Below, piece after piece: positions 1 through 9,146 of a stretch of 64,000 nucleotides of DNA. Position numbers and translations under genes: made by a program. Numbering within the stretch: the stretch's first letter is position 1; every line of letters begins with the position of its first letter. The notes below the pieces were generated by a model. The model worked only from the letters and a program-made list of their open reading frames with translations, did not search any database and was not told the origin of the DNA. This stretch comes from an uncultured Planctomycetota bacterium (GTDB taxonomy: Bacteria > Planctomycetota > Phycisphaerae > UBA1845 > UTPLA1): contig CAADGE010000035.1 in assembly GCA_900696465.1 (NCBI GenBank), positions 124,001 to 188,000 of the forward strand, in the 5' to 3' direction.

Positions 1-1663
1 GCCGCAGCTTGCCGTCGGCCACGAGCTGCGCCAGAAACTCCGAATGATGCACGACTCGGAACTTCGCCCCGAAGTCGGGGTACTCATTCGCCAGCGTGTT
101 GAAGCAGTGCGGGCACGTCGTAACAATCGTCCTGGGCTTGTAGTTGTTGAGTATCTCCGCGTTCTGCTGGGCGAGCATTTGGAAGAGAAACTCGTTACCC
201 GCCCGCCGTGCCGGGTCGCCAGTGCAGCACTCTTCCTCGCCGAGAATCGCGTAATTCACCCCGGCGGTGTTGAGCAGATTCGCCATCGCCCGGGTGATGC
301 GCCGCGCGCGATCGTCAAACGACGCAGAGCAGCCGACCCAGAACAGCACGTCGGCGTCGGGCTTCTCCGCCATGCGCGGCACTGCCAGCCCTTCGGTCCA
401 CGCCGCCCGATCGGACGACGGGAAATTCCACGGGTTTGAATTCGTTTCCATTCCGCGGAAGGCGTTCTGCAACTCGGCAGGGAACTCGGACTTTTCCATC
501 ACCAGGTTGCGACGCATGTCCACGATCTTGTCCACATACGTGATGAAGACCGGGCACTCCGTCTCGCAGGCCCCGCAGGTCGTGCAGGCCCAGAGCACTT
601 CGGGCTTGATGACATCGGGCACCAATTCCGGCAATCCGCCATTGCCGTCCTCCGCACCCTCGGCCCCTTGGCTCCTCGACCCCTTGGCCCCTACGAGCGC
701 CTTCTCATGCTTGTAGAGATAATCCCGCAGATCGAGCGTGAGCTGCTTCGGCGACAGCAGTTTGCCGGTGCCATGCGCGGGGCACTGATCAGTGCAGCGG
801 CCGCACTCGGTGCAGGTGTAAAGATCGAGCACGGCCTTCCACGAAAGCTGCTCAATGCGCTTAAGGCCCAGTGTTTCCTCGCGTTCCAGCATGCCTTCGA
901 TGTCCGGCACATTCGGCAACCGCCCGCGCGGTGCGAGCGATTGGAAAAAGACATTCGGGATGCCGGTGACCACGTGGAAATGTTTTGAGATCGGCAGGAG
1001 GTTCAGAAAGAGCAGGACCAGCGTGCCATGCGTCCAGAAACCGAGATGCCGCAGGACGTTCAACGTGCCGTCCGAAACATGGGCAAGCGCCATTGCGGCG
1101 ATGGAGCCCGCCGGCTCGACGGCGTGAAACTCGATGGCCGCGCCTTCAGCCCGTGCGACGCGCACCATCTCCGCCCCGTCGTAGAGCAGGTCCGCCAACA
1201 TCATCGTGGCGATAATGAGCAGGATGAGGATCCCTTCGAAGCCCTTGGAGAGCCGCTCCGGCTTGAGCACGATTCGGTAGTAGAAGAAGAGCGACGTGCC
1301 TGCGAGCACAAGCACGACGAAGATGTCTTTCAGAAAAGAATAGACCTTGCCCAGCGGCTGGCCGACGCCGAAGACCCAGAAGTTGAACGATTCATCGTAG
1401 CCGCGGCCCCAGAGAATCAGCGTCCGCAGCAGCAGGACAATGAAGCCGAGGAAGATGAGCTGATGCGCGATGCCCGCCCACCAGTATCGGCGCATGCGCT
1501 TCTGTGCGAAAGCGTATTCCCATGTGCGCCGGATCCGCTCGCCCAAGTGATCAAAGCGGCTTTCATTCGGCCCCAACGTCATCAATCGCCAGCGGCGATA
1601 CAACTGCCAAGCAAACAGTCCCCAGGCGCCGACCAGGAGAATCGTCATGGTGGTTGGATTCAT
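1..1663 (-). CDS. Membrane-bound Fe-S oxidoreductase (EtfD/EMO-like), partial at window edge
   Basis: I translated this gene directly; it runs off the left edge, with 554 codons visible. The start is the first ATG after an in-frame TAG two codons upstream. The first ~260 residues hold several hydrophobic helices of the NarI-like cytochrome b kind. Two ferredoxin-type motifs follow: CTECGRCTDQCP (from about residue 284) and CTTCGACETECP (from about residue 360). The C-terminal part has heterodisulfide-reductase-type cysteine patches (VGCSASFDD, EECCTGDPA, TTCPHCFNT). This is the architecture of mycobacterial EtfD and of ETF:(methyl)menaquinone oxidoreductase, which pass electrons from ETF to membrane quinone. 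The immediately upstream gene on the same strand, etfA, supports that role. A short low-complexity insert rich in Gly, Ala, Ser and Glu separates the two cluster motifs. A DsrK/HdrD-like role for another partner is the alternative. Confidence 0.82.
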   Translation of the reverse strand, partial: MNPTTMTILLVGAWGLFAWQLYRRWRLMTLGPNESRFDHLGERIRRTWEYAFAQKRMRRYWWAGIAHQLIFLGFIVLLLRTLILWGRGYDESFNFWVFGVGQPLGKVYSFLKDIFVVLVLAGTSLFFYYRIVLKPERLSKGFEGILILLIIATMMLADLLYDGAEMVRVARAEGAAIEFHAVEPAGSIAAMALAHVSDGTLNVLRHLGFWTHGTLVLLFLNLLPISKHFHVVTGIPNVFFQSLAPRGRLPNVPDIEGMLEREETLGLKRIEQLSWKAVLDLYTCTECGRCTDQCPAHGTGKLLSPKQLTLDLRDYLYKHEKALVGAKGSRSQGAEGAEDGNGGLPELVPDVIKPEVLWACTTCGACETECPVFITYVDKIVDMRRNLVMEKSEFPAELQNAFRGMETNSNPWNFPSSDRAAWTEGLAVPRMAEKPDADVLFWVGCSASFDDRARRITRAMANLLNTAGVNYAILGEEECCTGDPARRAGNEFLFQMLAQQNAEILNNYKPRTIVTTCPHCFNTLANEYPDFGAKFRVVHHSEFLAQLVADGKLR

Positions 1664-1750
1664 GCACTATCCCGTGAGCGGTTTGAGGATCAGACGTGTG
1701 ACATGGCCGCGGCATTAGGTGACCATGCTCGACGCACACTGTAATCGTTC

Positions 1751-2740
1751 TCAATGACTCCGCACCTTCTTCACTGCTTCCGTAAGCAGCGGCACAAACG
1801 TAAACAGGTCGGCCACCACGCCGTAGTCCGCCACCTTGAAGATCGGCGCTTCCGCGTCGGTGTTGATCGCTACGATGCAACGGCTGCCGCGCATGCCCGC
1901 AAGATGCTGTATCGCCCCGCTGATACCGCAGGCGATGTAGAGCTGCGGTGTCACCGTCTTGCCGGTCAGCCCAACCTGCCGCGAGTGCGGCTGATAACCG
2001 GCATCACAGGCAGCGCGGCTGGCGCCCACCGCCGCGTCGAGGGCATGCGCGAGATCGTAGATGATCTTGAAGTTCTCCTCGCTCTTGAGACTGCGACCAC
2101 CTGAGACGACGATCGCCGCCTCGGTCACATCCTTCTCGCCGCCACCGGTCCGCGCGATTTCCTTCGTCGTCTGGCGATCATCCGCCGAATCAGCAGCATA
2201 CGGCACACTCACGCGCTCGGCCCTCGCCCCGCCGCCCGCGGGCGCGGCAAACGTGTTCGGCCGCACCGACGCCATCTGCCGGCGACCGGCATTGAAATGC
2301 ACACGAGAAAATGCCTTGCCGTTGTAGATCGGCCGCTTCACGACGAGCGCCCCGCTTCCTTCGATGTCCAGCTCGGTGCAGTCGGTCGCCAGGCCGGCGT
2401 TCGTGCGCATCGCCACGCGCGGGGCCAGGTCGCGCCCCATGAACGATGCCGCGAGCAGAATGATCTGCGGATCGGCCTTTTCGATGATGGCGCACAGGGT
2501 CCGCGTGTACTTGAGCGGGTTGTACATCGCCAGTGCTGCGTCATCCGCGACATAGACAAACGCGACACCCGAGCCGTCGAGTTTATCCGCAACGGCTCCC
2601 ATGTCCTTGCCGATGACGGCCGCGACGACCTTCCCGCCGGTCTTTCCTGCCAGTTGTGATGCCGCCGTGATGGTTTGCAAGGCCGCCGGCAGCACCGCCC
2701 CATCCCGCTGTTCGATGAATACCAGAATGTCCTTCGTCAT
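1751..2740 (-). CDS. etfA: Electron transfer flavoprotein alpha subunit
   Basis: A 329-residue protein, the usual length for EtfA. The N-terminal alpha/beta domain begins MTKDILVFIEQRDG. The C-terminal FAD-binding domain shows the family signature, including LTGKTVTPQLYIACGISGA and the following segment with INTDAEAPIFKVADYGVV. EtfAB collects electrons from acyl-CoA and related dehydrogenases and hands them to a membrane quinone oxidoreductase, probably the adjacent downstream Fe-S protein 87 bases away. A GAGGG Shine-Dalgarno lies a few bases before the ATG. The beta subunit, usually the immediate upstream partner, is not here: the upstream neighbour is dtd. etfB must lie elsewhere or beyond the window edge. 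Confidence 0.95.
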   Translation of the reverse strand: MTKDILVFIEQRDGAVLPAALQTITAASQLAGKTGGKVVAAVIGKDMGAVADKLDGSGVAFVYVADDAALAMYNPLKYTRTLCAIIEKADPQIILLAASFMGRDLAPRVAMRTNAGLATDCTELDIEGSGALVVKRPIYNGKAFSRVHFNAGRRQMASVRPNTFAAPAGGGARAERVSVPYAADSADDRQTTKEIARTGGGEKDVTEAAIVVSGGRSLKSEENFKIIYDLAHALDAAVGASRAACDAGYQPHSRQVGLTGKTVTPQLYIACGISGAIQHLAGMRGSRCIVAINTDAEAPIFKVADYGVVADLFTFVPLLTEAVKKVRSH

Positions 2741-2823
2741 GATGCCCTCGCTGGGTTAACGATACGAGCCGACATGATAAGGCGACCGCCCGGCATGGGC
2801 AAAAGCAGGTCCGAATGAACACG

Positions 2824-3273
2824 TCAACGAGCAGTTTTCGAATCGATGATGAGATTAATCGGCCCCTCGTTTTCCGAGGCGACAATCATCCGCTCCCGAA
2901 AGACGCCGGTCTCTACGTGCAGGCCCAGTCCGCGCAGGGTGGCGCAAAAATCCTCATACAGGGTGTTTGCGACTTCGGCCGGAGCTGCGTCTGTAAACGC
3001 CGGTCGCCGACCCTGTCGCGTGTCGGCATGCAGCGTGAAGTTGCTGACGACCAGAACAGCGCCGCCGATCTGCGACACATCGCGATTCATCTTGCCGGCG
3101 TCATCCTCGAAGATACGCAGATAGGCGACCTTGTTCGCGAGGTACGACACATCGTTCGCTCCGTCGCCCTGGCCCACGCCGAGATAGACGAGTAGCCCGC
3201 GGCCGATCCCCCCGACGACCTTTCCGTCGACCGTGACCGAAGCGGACGATACTCGCTGTACGATGGCGCGCAT
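2824..3273 (-). CDS. dtd: D-aminoacyl-tRNA deacylase
   Basis: A 149-residue protein, the normal size for Dtd. It starts with the canonical MRAIVQRVSSASVTVDG and contains the GGAVLVVSNFTLHADTRQGR segment, which in this family provides the SQFT-like active-site strand (SNFT here). The C-terminal NEGPINLIIDS matches the NxGPVT-type motif. The enzyme hydrolyses D-amino acids mischarged on tRNA in the cytoplasm. The reading frame extends upstream, but the family N-terminus fixes the start at this ATG. It sits in a minus-strand run between a large membrane protein (53 bases upstream) and etfA (83 bases downstream), so co-transcription is likely. Confidence 0.95.
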   Translation of the reverse strand: MRAIVQRVSSASVTVDGKVVGGIGRGLLVYLGVGQGDGANDVSYLANKVAYLRIFEDDAGKMNRDVSQIGGAVLVVSNFTLHADTRQGRRPAFTDAAPAEVANTLYEDFCATLRGLGLHVETGVFRERMIVASENEGPINLIIDSKTAR

Positions 3274-3326
3274 GAGAATGAAAAGAATGCCGTAATCGCG
3301 ATGGTCACTCATCGCCGACTGTGAGT

Positions 3327-5162
3327 CTAGCCGAACAGAACGGCGCGGTACGAGTTGTACACACCGGTAGCCGCCGCCACCAGCAGCACGATCCCCAGAA
3401 CCAGCAGCGCGCGGCGGTGCTCGCGGCTGCCTGCGAAGGAATAGAGCGCGCCGAGAATTGCCAGCGTGAGGGGGCGGACCCATTCCGTCGGCAGTGCGGT
3501 CGGCCTCAACAGAATCAGCATCGCCGCGGCCGGGAGGATCAGCAGCGCCATCGTCCACAACGGCGGGGCGAAGCTGCGCCATCGCGTCCGGGGCAGGAAT
3601 TCCGCCATGACCAGAATCGGCAGCGAGAGGAAGGCCAGCACAACAGCGCGGTACTGGATCAGCCACCCGCGCATGGGTGAAGTGGGCAGCCGGACGAAAA
3701 TAAAGCAGATGCACGCCGCAGCCAGGGCGATTGAGAGGGCGGCCTTGCTGATCGAATTTGTCCGCACGGCCTCGCGCGCCGTGATCCAGGTGAGCAGGCC
3801 GATGGCCGCCGCACCACTGAAGATGCGACCACGCGTGTTGTCATCGCCGCTGGCCGCGACCAGTTCGGGCCACAGGGCCATTTGAAACGCAGCAAGCATG
3901 GCGAGCGCGGCGATGATGAAACTGGCGCGACGCGCCAGCGGGATGAGATGCCCGGCCGTGGTCCACGACACACCGTCGAGCAGTTGCTGATCCCAGACAC
4001 GGGCCATCCACCGCCACCAGACAAAGGCCAGGGCCAGGGCGAAGAGCACGGCATTGAACAGTACCGGGATGCGATCGGCATACGTCTCGCCACGATCGAC
4101 AGCGCCCAGCAGGGCGGCCAGCCCGCATGCGGCCAGCACGCCCGAAAGCGTGAGCAGGGCGATGCCGAGTGACGCAGTATTGGCACTCCACCGACGATAA
4201 GTCATGAACAGGGCGGTGACGCCCGCGGCGAGGGCCGTCGCGAACCCTGCGAAGGCCAGCGGCCAGCCCATCGGCTCGCGGCTGACGATCTGGTAGACGC
4301 CCAGAATCAGCACGGCGCCGGCAATGATCGATTCGATCTGAATGAACATCGGCCAGCGGCCATACGGCGCGATCAGGTCTTCAAGCCGGTCTGGCCATGC
4401 GCGCTTGCGTCGATTGCGATAACCCAGGTCCTGCACGACCGCCGCGCCGACCAGCAGCACTGTCAGTCCGGCCTGGAGTTGAAACTCCCAGTTCCACCAG
4501 TGCGGACGAAGGGCGATCCACTCCCAGCCGGACGCCGTTTCGCCGCCGCGCACCGGCGGGATCATCAGACCGCTCCACCAGATCAGGAGCGCGAGCAACG
4601 CGAGTACGACGGCCGGCTGCTGGGGGCGCGGTCCGGCGACCATCCAGAACAGCGCGGCCATGAGCATCGCCGCGAGGTCCCACCACTCCATGCCGGTTGG
4701 CATGCCCACAAAATGCGATGACGGATTGAGTACGCGCGCGAGCGTCAGCATGACCAGAGTGTTGACGGTCAGAACGGCGGAACAGACGCCTGTGACCATC
4801 GCCCACGCGAAAAAGGTGTCCGCCGTGGTTCGTGGTTGCGGGGGCGAACTTCTGCGGGCAAAGAGCGACGAGAGCCAGCCGATCATCGCCCAGAGCACGC
4901 ACAGGGCTGAAGTGATGTGGCATGCGAAGTAGAGATTCCAGAACGAAGGACCCTGGCGATAGGCCGAAAGCCCTGCCGCGAGACTGACCAGGCCGACAAA
5001 GAGCGAAGTACCCAGACCGGCCGGCAGTCGACGACAGGCCAGTTGAAAACACAGACCGAGCGCGACCAGAAAAATCAGGAAGCCGTCGCGCAGCAGGATG
5101 GATGTGTCGAATCGGGCGAGAAGGTTGAAAGGAAAGTCTGCCTGTAAATGCGTGGCGATCAT
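3327..5162 (-). CDS. Large polytopic membrane protein of unknown function
   Basis: About 611 residues from the ATG used here. An upstream in-frame ATG at 5228 would add 22 residues rich in Pro, Gly and Ser. The whole chain is hydrophobic, with well over ten predicted membrane helices separated by short Arg-rich loops. Examples are GFLIFLVALGLCFQLA near the N-terminus and ALLVLGIVLLVAAATGVY at the C-terminus. I see no recognisable transporter or catalytic motif. It lies directly downstream of the TolC-like gene on the same strand, so a joint envelope role is possible. I cannot assign a family. Confidence 0.7.
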   Translation of the reverse strand: MIATHLQADFPFNLLARFDTSILLRDGFLIFLVALGLCFQLACRRLPAGLGTSLFVGLVSLAAGLSAYRQGPSFWNLYFACHITSALCVLWAMIGWLSSLFARRSSPPQPRTTADTFFAWAMVTGVCSAVLTVNTLVMLTLARVLNPSSHFVGMPTGMEWWDLAAMLMAALFWMVAGPRPQQPAVVLALLALLIWWSGLMIPPVRGGETASGWEWIALRPHWWNWEFQLQAGLTVLLVGAAVVQDLGYRNRRKRAWPDRLEDLIAPYGRWPMFIQIESIIAGAVLILGVYQIVSREPMGWPLAFAGFATALAAGVTALFMTYRRWSANTASLGIALLTLSGVLAACGLAALLGAVDRGETYADRIPVLFNAVLFALALAFVWWRWMARVWDQQLLDGVSWTTAGHLIPLARRASFIIAALAMLAAFQMALWPELVAASGDDNTRGRIFSGAAAIGLLTWITAREAVRTNSISKAALSIALAAACICFIFVRLPTSPMRGWLIQYRAVVLAFLSLPILVMAEFLPRTRWRSFAPPLWTMALLILPAAAMLILLRPTALPTEWVRPLTLAILGALYSFAGSREHRRALLVLGIVLLVAAATGVYNSYRAVLFG

Positions 5163-5246
5163 CCGGTCGTGGGTGCCTTCGGGGCCGGGCGATGGCTTCG
5201 GCGGGCTTCCTGCCCGTCGGCTCGACATGCGCCGCGTGGATACACG

Positions 5247-7124
5247 TCAGGGCTCTTGTGAGAGGATGACGTTGTTGTATTCCAGCAGAGTACCCTTGGC
5301 CCGCTCCACGTCAACGATGCCCTGGTTGTACTGCACGAGTGATTGAAGGAGTTGACGCCTTGTGTTTCCAAGGTTGATCTGGGCGTTAAGGATCGTATCC
5401 AGTTGCTCCGGGCTCTTGCGCTCCTGTCGCTCCTCGAGCGAACGAAGGTTCTCAGAGGCGGCATTTACGCCGTCGTGGCTGGTGCCGATCTGCTCGTAGT
5501 TGGTCTCCAGATTTCGCAGGGCAACGCGGCAGTCGGTGATGATATCGTCGAGCGCCTTCTTGTAGCGATAGACGGCCTGCGATTGCTGCAGGGAGGCAAT
5601 GCGGATGCCCGCCCGCTCGGCACGCTCGCCGAAGTTCCATTGGAATTCCATACCGACGAACTGGTCGATGAAGTTGCCGCCGGTCATCTGGTCGAAGCTC
5701 CGGTCGGCACTGGGGCCCAGGCCGTTAAGCGTCATCCGATAGATGACGTCGAGCCGAGGCAGGGCCTGGTTCTTGGCGATGCCGAGCTGCAGCCGGGTGA
5801 TGTCCACGGCATAGCGCGCCTGCAGAATCTCGGGGCGTCGCTCCAGCGCCGTCTGCACCGTGTGAAAACGATCTCGGAGCACTTCGATCGAAGTCGGCTC
5901 ATCCGTCGGAATGATCTCGAAATCTGCGGACAGCGGCAGGTCCGGATCGTTGATCAGATTCAGCAGTTGGTCCTCGGAATTGCGCACCCGGTTTTTCACG
6001 TCGAGATACTCAAATTCGCGCTGCTTGACCGCCGCCTGGCTGCGGAAGAGCAGGGTCTGGTACGCGTCAAAGTCCTTGCGGGCTTCGATCTGCTTGAGCG
6101 TGCGGCTCGCTTCGGCGACGACTTCGGCAACGATGACCACGTCACGACGTGCCCCGACGAGCGCCCAGTAGGCCCGCTCGACTTCATTGAGCGTCTGAAT
6201 CACGCTGCCCCGAAATGCTTCTTCGTTGATCTTGCGCTCGTTTTTGCGGATGTTGATCTGAGCGCGGTTGAAGTCGATGCCGAAATTACGCAGGATCGGC
6301 TGGCGAAGCTCGGCCACAAAGTTCTGTGCCCACGATGGATTAAGGACCTGGAACTGGAAGCCGGGGTTGTCGATGCGGGTCATCTGCTGCGTGAACGTCA
6401 CCTGTGCACCGGTGGCCAGCAGTTTGCGAATGCCGCCGTTGACGATCGTCGTATCTGTTTGCGAAGCAATAATCGCGGAAGGCGTCGGACGGTCGGTATT
6501 GTCACGACTGACGTTCGCGAAAAAAGCCAGATCAAAGGCCGCCTCGGCCTGAACGATCTGCGCCGTGCTGATTGCAGGGGCGTAACCATCCACCTTGATC
6601 TGATAGTTGCTCGCGAGCGTGCGACGAAGGGCATCGGACAGCGAGATTCGCAATTGGTTGGGACGGTGAATGTCCTTGATTAACTCCACTGCGTCGCGGT
6701 AGATTTGTTCATACTCCCGCTTGATCGTTTCGCTCAGCCGTATCGTCTCCAGCCGCTTGCGAAAGGCCTCCTCCGCTCGGATCGGGTCCGGAAGCTGGAG
6801 CCAGATCGTCGCATCCAGCGGCTTGTCCATTGCAGCGGGCTTGCCGGCAAGTTCCACTGGCGCAGGCCGGTCGATCTGCGGAAGCTCCGGAGCAACCTCC
6901 GGCGACGGTTCGCCGTTCATCCGTTCTTCGTATCGCTGAACCTGGGCCTCATTGAGCGAGGTGGTGCGCTCCTGGCAGCCGAGCACCAGCAACGTGCCGC
7001 ATAGCAGGGCGAGGCGACGAATCCGACGTCGGCAACTCGGCGCAGTCGACGTCACGGTTGCGGCGAATAAATGGCGGGAAACGTTCAGATGCCTCGCGTG
7101 GTGTGTCGGAGATCCTGTGGGCAT
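5247..7124 (-). CDS. TolC-family outer membrane efflux lipoprotein
   Basis: About 625 residues from this ATG. A lipobox LLVLGC is followed by a Glu/Pro-rich linker, then long alpha-helical segments with the outer-membrane-efflux pattern, such as SLSDALRRTLASNYQIKVDG, a segment with LRQPILRNFGIDFNRAQI, and a C-terminal ALRNLETNYEQIG region. The family forms trimeric outer-membrane ducts for efflux or type I secretion. The start is uncertain: the frame is open upstream to about 7352, and a GTG at 7055 would give a compact lipoprotein signal (MTSTAPSCRRRIRRLALLCG then the lipobox). No membrane-fusion protein or RND pump gene lies nearby, so the inner-membrane partner is unknown. The adjacent multi-helix membrane protein is the only candidate in view. 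Confidence 0.85.
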   Translation of the reverse strand: MPTGSPTHHARHLNVSRHLFAATVTSTAPSCRRRIRRLALLCGTLLVLGCQERTTSLNEAQVQRYEERMNGEPSPEVAPELPQIDRPAPVELAGKPAAMDKPLDATIWLQLPDPIRAEEAFRKRLETIRLSETIKREYEQIYRDAVELIKDIHRPNQLRISLSDALRRTLASNYQIKVDGYAPAISTAQIVQAEAAFDLAFFANVSRDNTDRPTPSAIIASQTDTTIVNGGIRKLLATGAQVTFTQQMTRIDNPGFQFQVLNPSWAQNFVAELRQPILRNFGIDFNRAQINIRKNERKINEEAFRGSVIQTLNEVERAYWALVGARRDVVIVAEVVAEASRTLKQIEARKDFDAYQTLLFRSQAAVKQREFEYLDVKNRVRNSEDQLLNLINDPDLPLSADFEIIPTDEPTSIEVLRDRFHTVQTALERRPEILQARYAVDITRLQLGIAKNQALPRLDVIYRMTLNGLGPSADRSFDQMTGGNFIDQFVGMEFQWNFGERAERAGIRIASLQQSQAVYRYKKALDDIITDCRVALRNLETNYEQIGTSHDGVNAASENLRSLEERQERKSPEQLDTILNAQINLGNTRRQLLQSLVQYNQGIVDVERAKGTLLEYNNVILSQEP

Positions 7125-7555
7125 GGAAGAAACCGAATCCGCTTTGCCAGTATTAAAAACCCGGCCTCCGCGATCGTTCGTGTCGCGGAGGGTCGAGGCG
7201 CTGTTCATGGCGCTGCCGCGCAGTGGGTGCATCGCCCCCGGCCTGCCTGCCGCTACCGACCCACTGCCGGGGCGGGCTTGCGTCATGCGGAAGCGAGAGC
7301 TTTTAAGGGGGCCCGCGGCCGCTGTCAAACCAGTCTGATCGGGCAGACCCATTCTTAATACTGATACAACGGCAGAATCGTGGTGAACTCTCTAGGAGAA
7401 CGGCTCACAGGGAGGCAAAACACGCTGAACACCAATGAACTGGCCACCAGAAATGGGTGAGGGTTGATTCCGATGACGGCAGTCCCCCATGGCATGCCGT
7501 TCGTTAAAGCAATAATCCCAGCCCGATGTTCGCGTAATTTCTGCCGGTCAAACCC
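7125..7555. other. Intergenic region without a recognised gene
   Basis: About 430 bases between the TolC-like gene and the metallophosphoesterase gene, both on the minus strand. Part of it is open in the TolC frame, but the protein-like signal starts only near the lipobox. I see no RNA gene, clear promoter hexamers or terminator. Confidence 0.4.
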
Positions 7556-9013
7556 TCAAACAAGGCGGATCTGTACGACCTCCGCCGGGGCGTGGACCCG
7601 TAACGGGAACCAGTTTCCGACCCCGCTGCTGACGAAGAGGGTTTCGCCGGGCCGGTGATAGAAACCTCGCAGGTAACGGAAGAGCATCTGCCCGAGTCCG
7701 AGGTCCGAGGCCGAACCGGGCGGCGTGAACATGATCTGCCCTCCATGTGTATGGCCTGACAGCGTGAGTGGTATACCCATGGGACCGAGGACATCCCATG
7801 CATGGGGATGATGTGCGAGAGCGATGACCGGCCCGTCGCTGCGAGGGTCGTATCCTGTAAGCATTTCGAGGGCGTTATCTGCATCGCCGCGCCGGCCGCT
7901 CGGGCTGGTGGCGTTGCGGCTGGCATAATCAAGTCCGGCGATGGTGAGCTTCTCGCCGCCGATCTCAATCACCCTTCGTTCGTTGATCAGCAGCGGCAGA
8001 CGCGCGCGCGTGAAGCGCACGAATTCCTCGCGGCTGTCGAGCATGTCATGATTGCCGATCGACAGGTAAATACCGTGGCGATGGCGAAGCTGCTCCAGCG
8101 CACCGATCGCCGGGGGCAACATCTGGTTCGAGGTATCGACGATGTCGCCGGTGACGAACACGAGATCGCTGTCGAGTTGATTCACCGCGTCGATCATGCG
8201 GCCGAGCATCCAGGGGCGATAGAGCCGTCCGACGTGCAGATCGGAGACGTGCGTGAGCGTCAGGCCGCGCAACCGCGAAGGCAGCCAGGGCGCTTCGAGT
8301 TCGAGTCGTCGCACCAGCAGGTTCGCCTCACTGACTCGGCTGATGCCGGTCGCTCCGACGAGGAGGGCCATCGGACCGGTGGCAAAAGCCGTCTTGAGAA
8401 GTGCCCGGCGCGTCCATTGAACTTCATCTGCCGAAGTGGTCGCGGTGATCGTTCGCGAGAAGTCGCGGGCTGTGGTCGACGGCAACTGGACGTCTGCCCG
8501 GTCAGGGTTGAGCGCCTCGCGACGATTTGGTGCCAGTTTGATGGCACCAATCCACATCAGCCGGAGGCCCGCGACGATCGGCATGCACGCCACAAGTCCG
8601 ATGTTCCAGAGTGTGACGGCGGCTGCGTACCAGGTCGGACTGCCGAGAAACAGCGGCATGCGCCCGACGAAAAGCATAAAGAACATCGGCCAGGAGAGCA
8701 GCAGGCAGAACACGGCGACGACGAGTCGAAGGGCCAGCGAGACGCTGCCGGACGCAACGTGCCTGGCAAAGCGCCGATCCGCAATACTCCACCACAGGGC
8801 GTTGAAGCAGAGGATCGAGAAGATCACCATGCGGAACCCGACGGCCCGCGGTGTGGGAATGAAACGCGCCAATACAAAGCCGTAAACCACCAGAAAGGTG
8901 AGAATGCCCAGCAGCGACCAGTGCAGCCGGGCATAGAACGCATCGGAAGGCCGGCGACGATCCGGAGCGATTGGATCATTGTGCGGTCTTGATGTGTCTA
9001 TGGTTTTCGACAT
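7556..9013 (-). CDS. Membrane-anchored metallophosphoesterase (YkuE/YaeI-like)
   Basis: A 485-residue protein. The first ~200 residues contain about four membrane helices (for example LLGILTFLVVYGFVLARFI). The C-terminal ~270 residues are a calcineurin-like phosphoesterase domain with all expected metal-binding blocks in order: THVSDLHVG, VFVTGDIVDTS, IGNHD, ALAHHP and LSGHTHGGQ. The signature places it with YkuE/YaeI-type enzymes, some of which act on lipid-linked phosphates; the substrate here is unknown. The catalytic domain probably sits next to the membrane. It is the first gene of the minus-strand run that precedes rnpB. Confidence 0.88.
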   Translation of the reverse strand: MSKTIDTSRPHNDPIAPDRRRPSDAFYARLHWSLLGILTFLVVYGFVLARFIPTPRAVGFRMVIFSILCFNALWWSIADRRFARHVASGSVSLALRLVVAVFCLLLSWPMFFMLFVGRMPLFLGSPTWYAAAVTLWNIGLVACMPIVAGLRLMWIGAIKLAPNRREALNPDRADVQLPSTTARDFSRTITATTSADEVQWTRRALLKTAFATGPMALLVGATGISRVSEANLLVRRLELEAPWLPSRLRGLTLTHVSDLHVGRLYRPWMLGRMIDAVNQLDSDLVFVTGDIVDTSNQMLPPAIGALEQLRHRHGIYLSIGNHDMLDSREEFVRFTRARLPLLINERRVIEIGGEKLTIAGLDYASRNATSPSGRRGDADNALEMLTGYDPRSDGPVIALAHHPHAWDVLGPMGIPLTLSGHTHGGQIMFTPPGSASDLGLGQMLFRYLRGFYHRPGETLFVSSGVGNWFPLRVHAPAEVVQIRLV

Positions 9014-9146
9014 TCAGGTGGTACGCGGTCGATTCGATAGAGATTGAAACGAATCGCCTTTGCAGCGCTTACGCATCGTTGAAGATGGTAGTTCACGAGT
9101 CGGTTCACCGCCCACGATGTTGCACTGGCGACAGCGTTTAATAATG

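Noticed and set aside
5343-6683. Long plus-strand frame opposite the TolC gene
   Set aside because: It is a shadow of the minus-strand efflux protein: no start signal and no recognisable domain.
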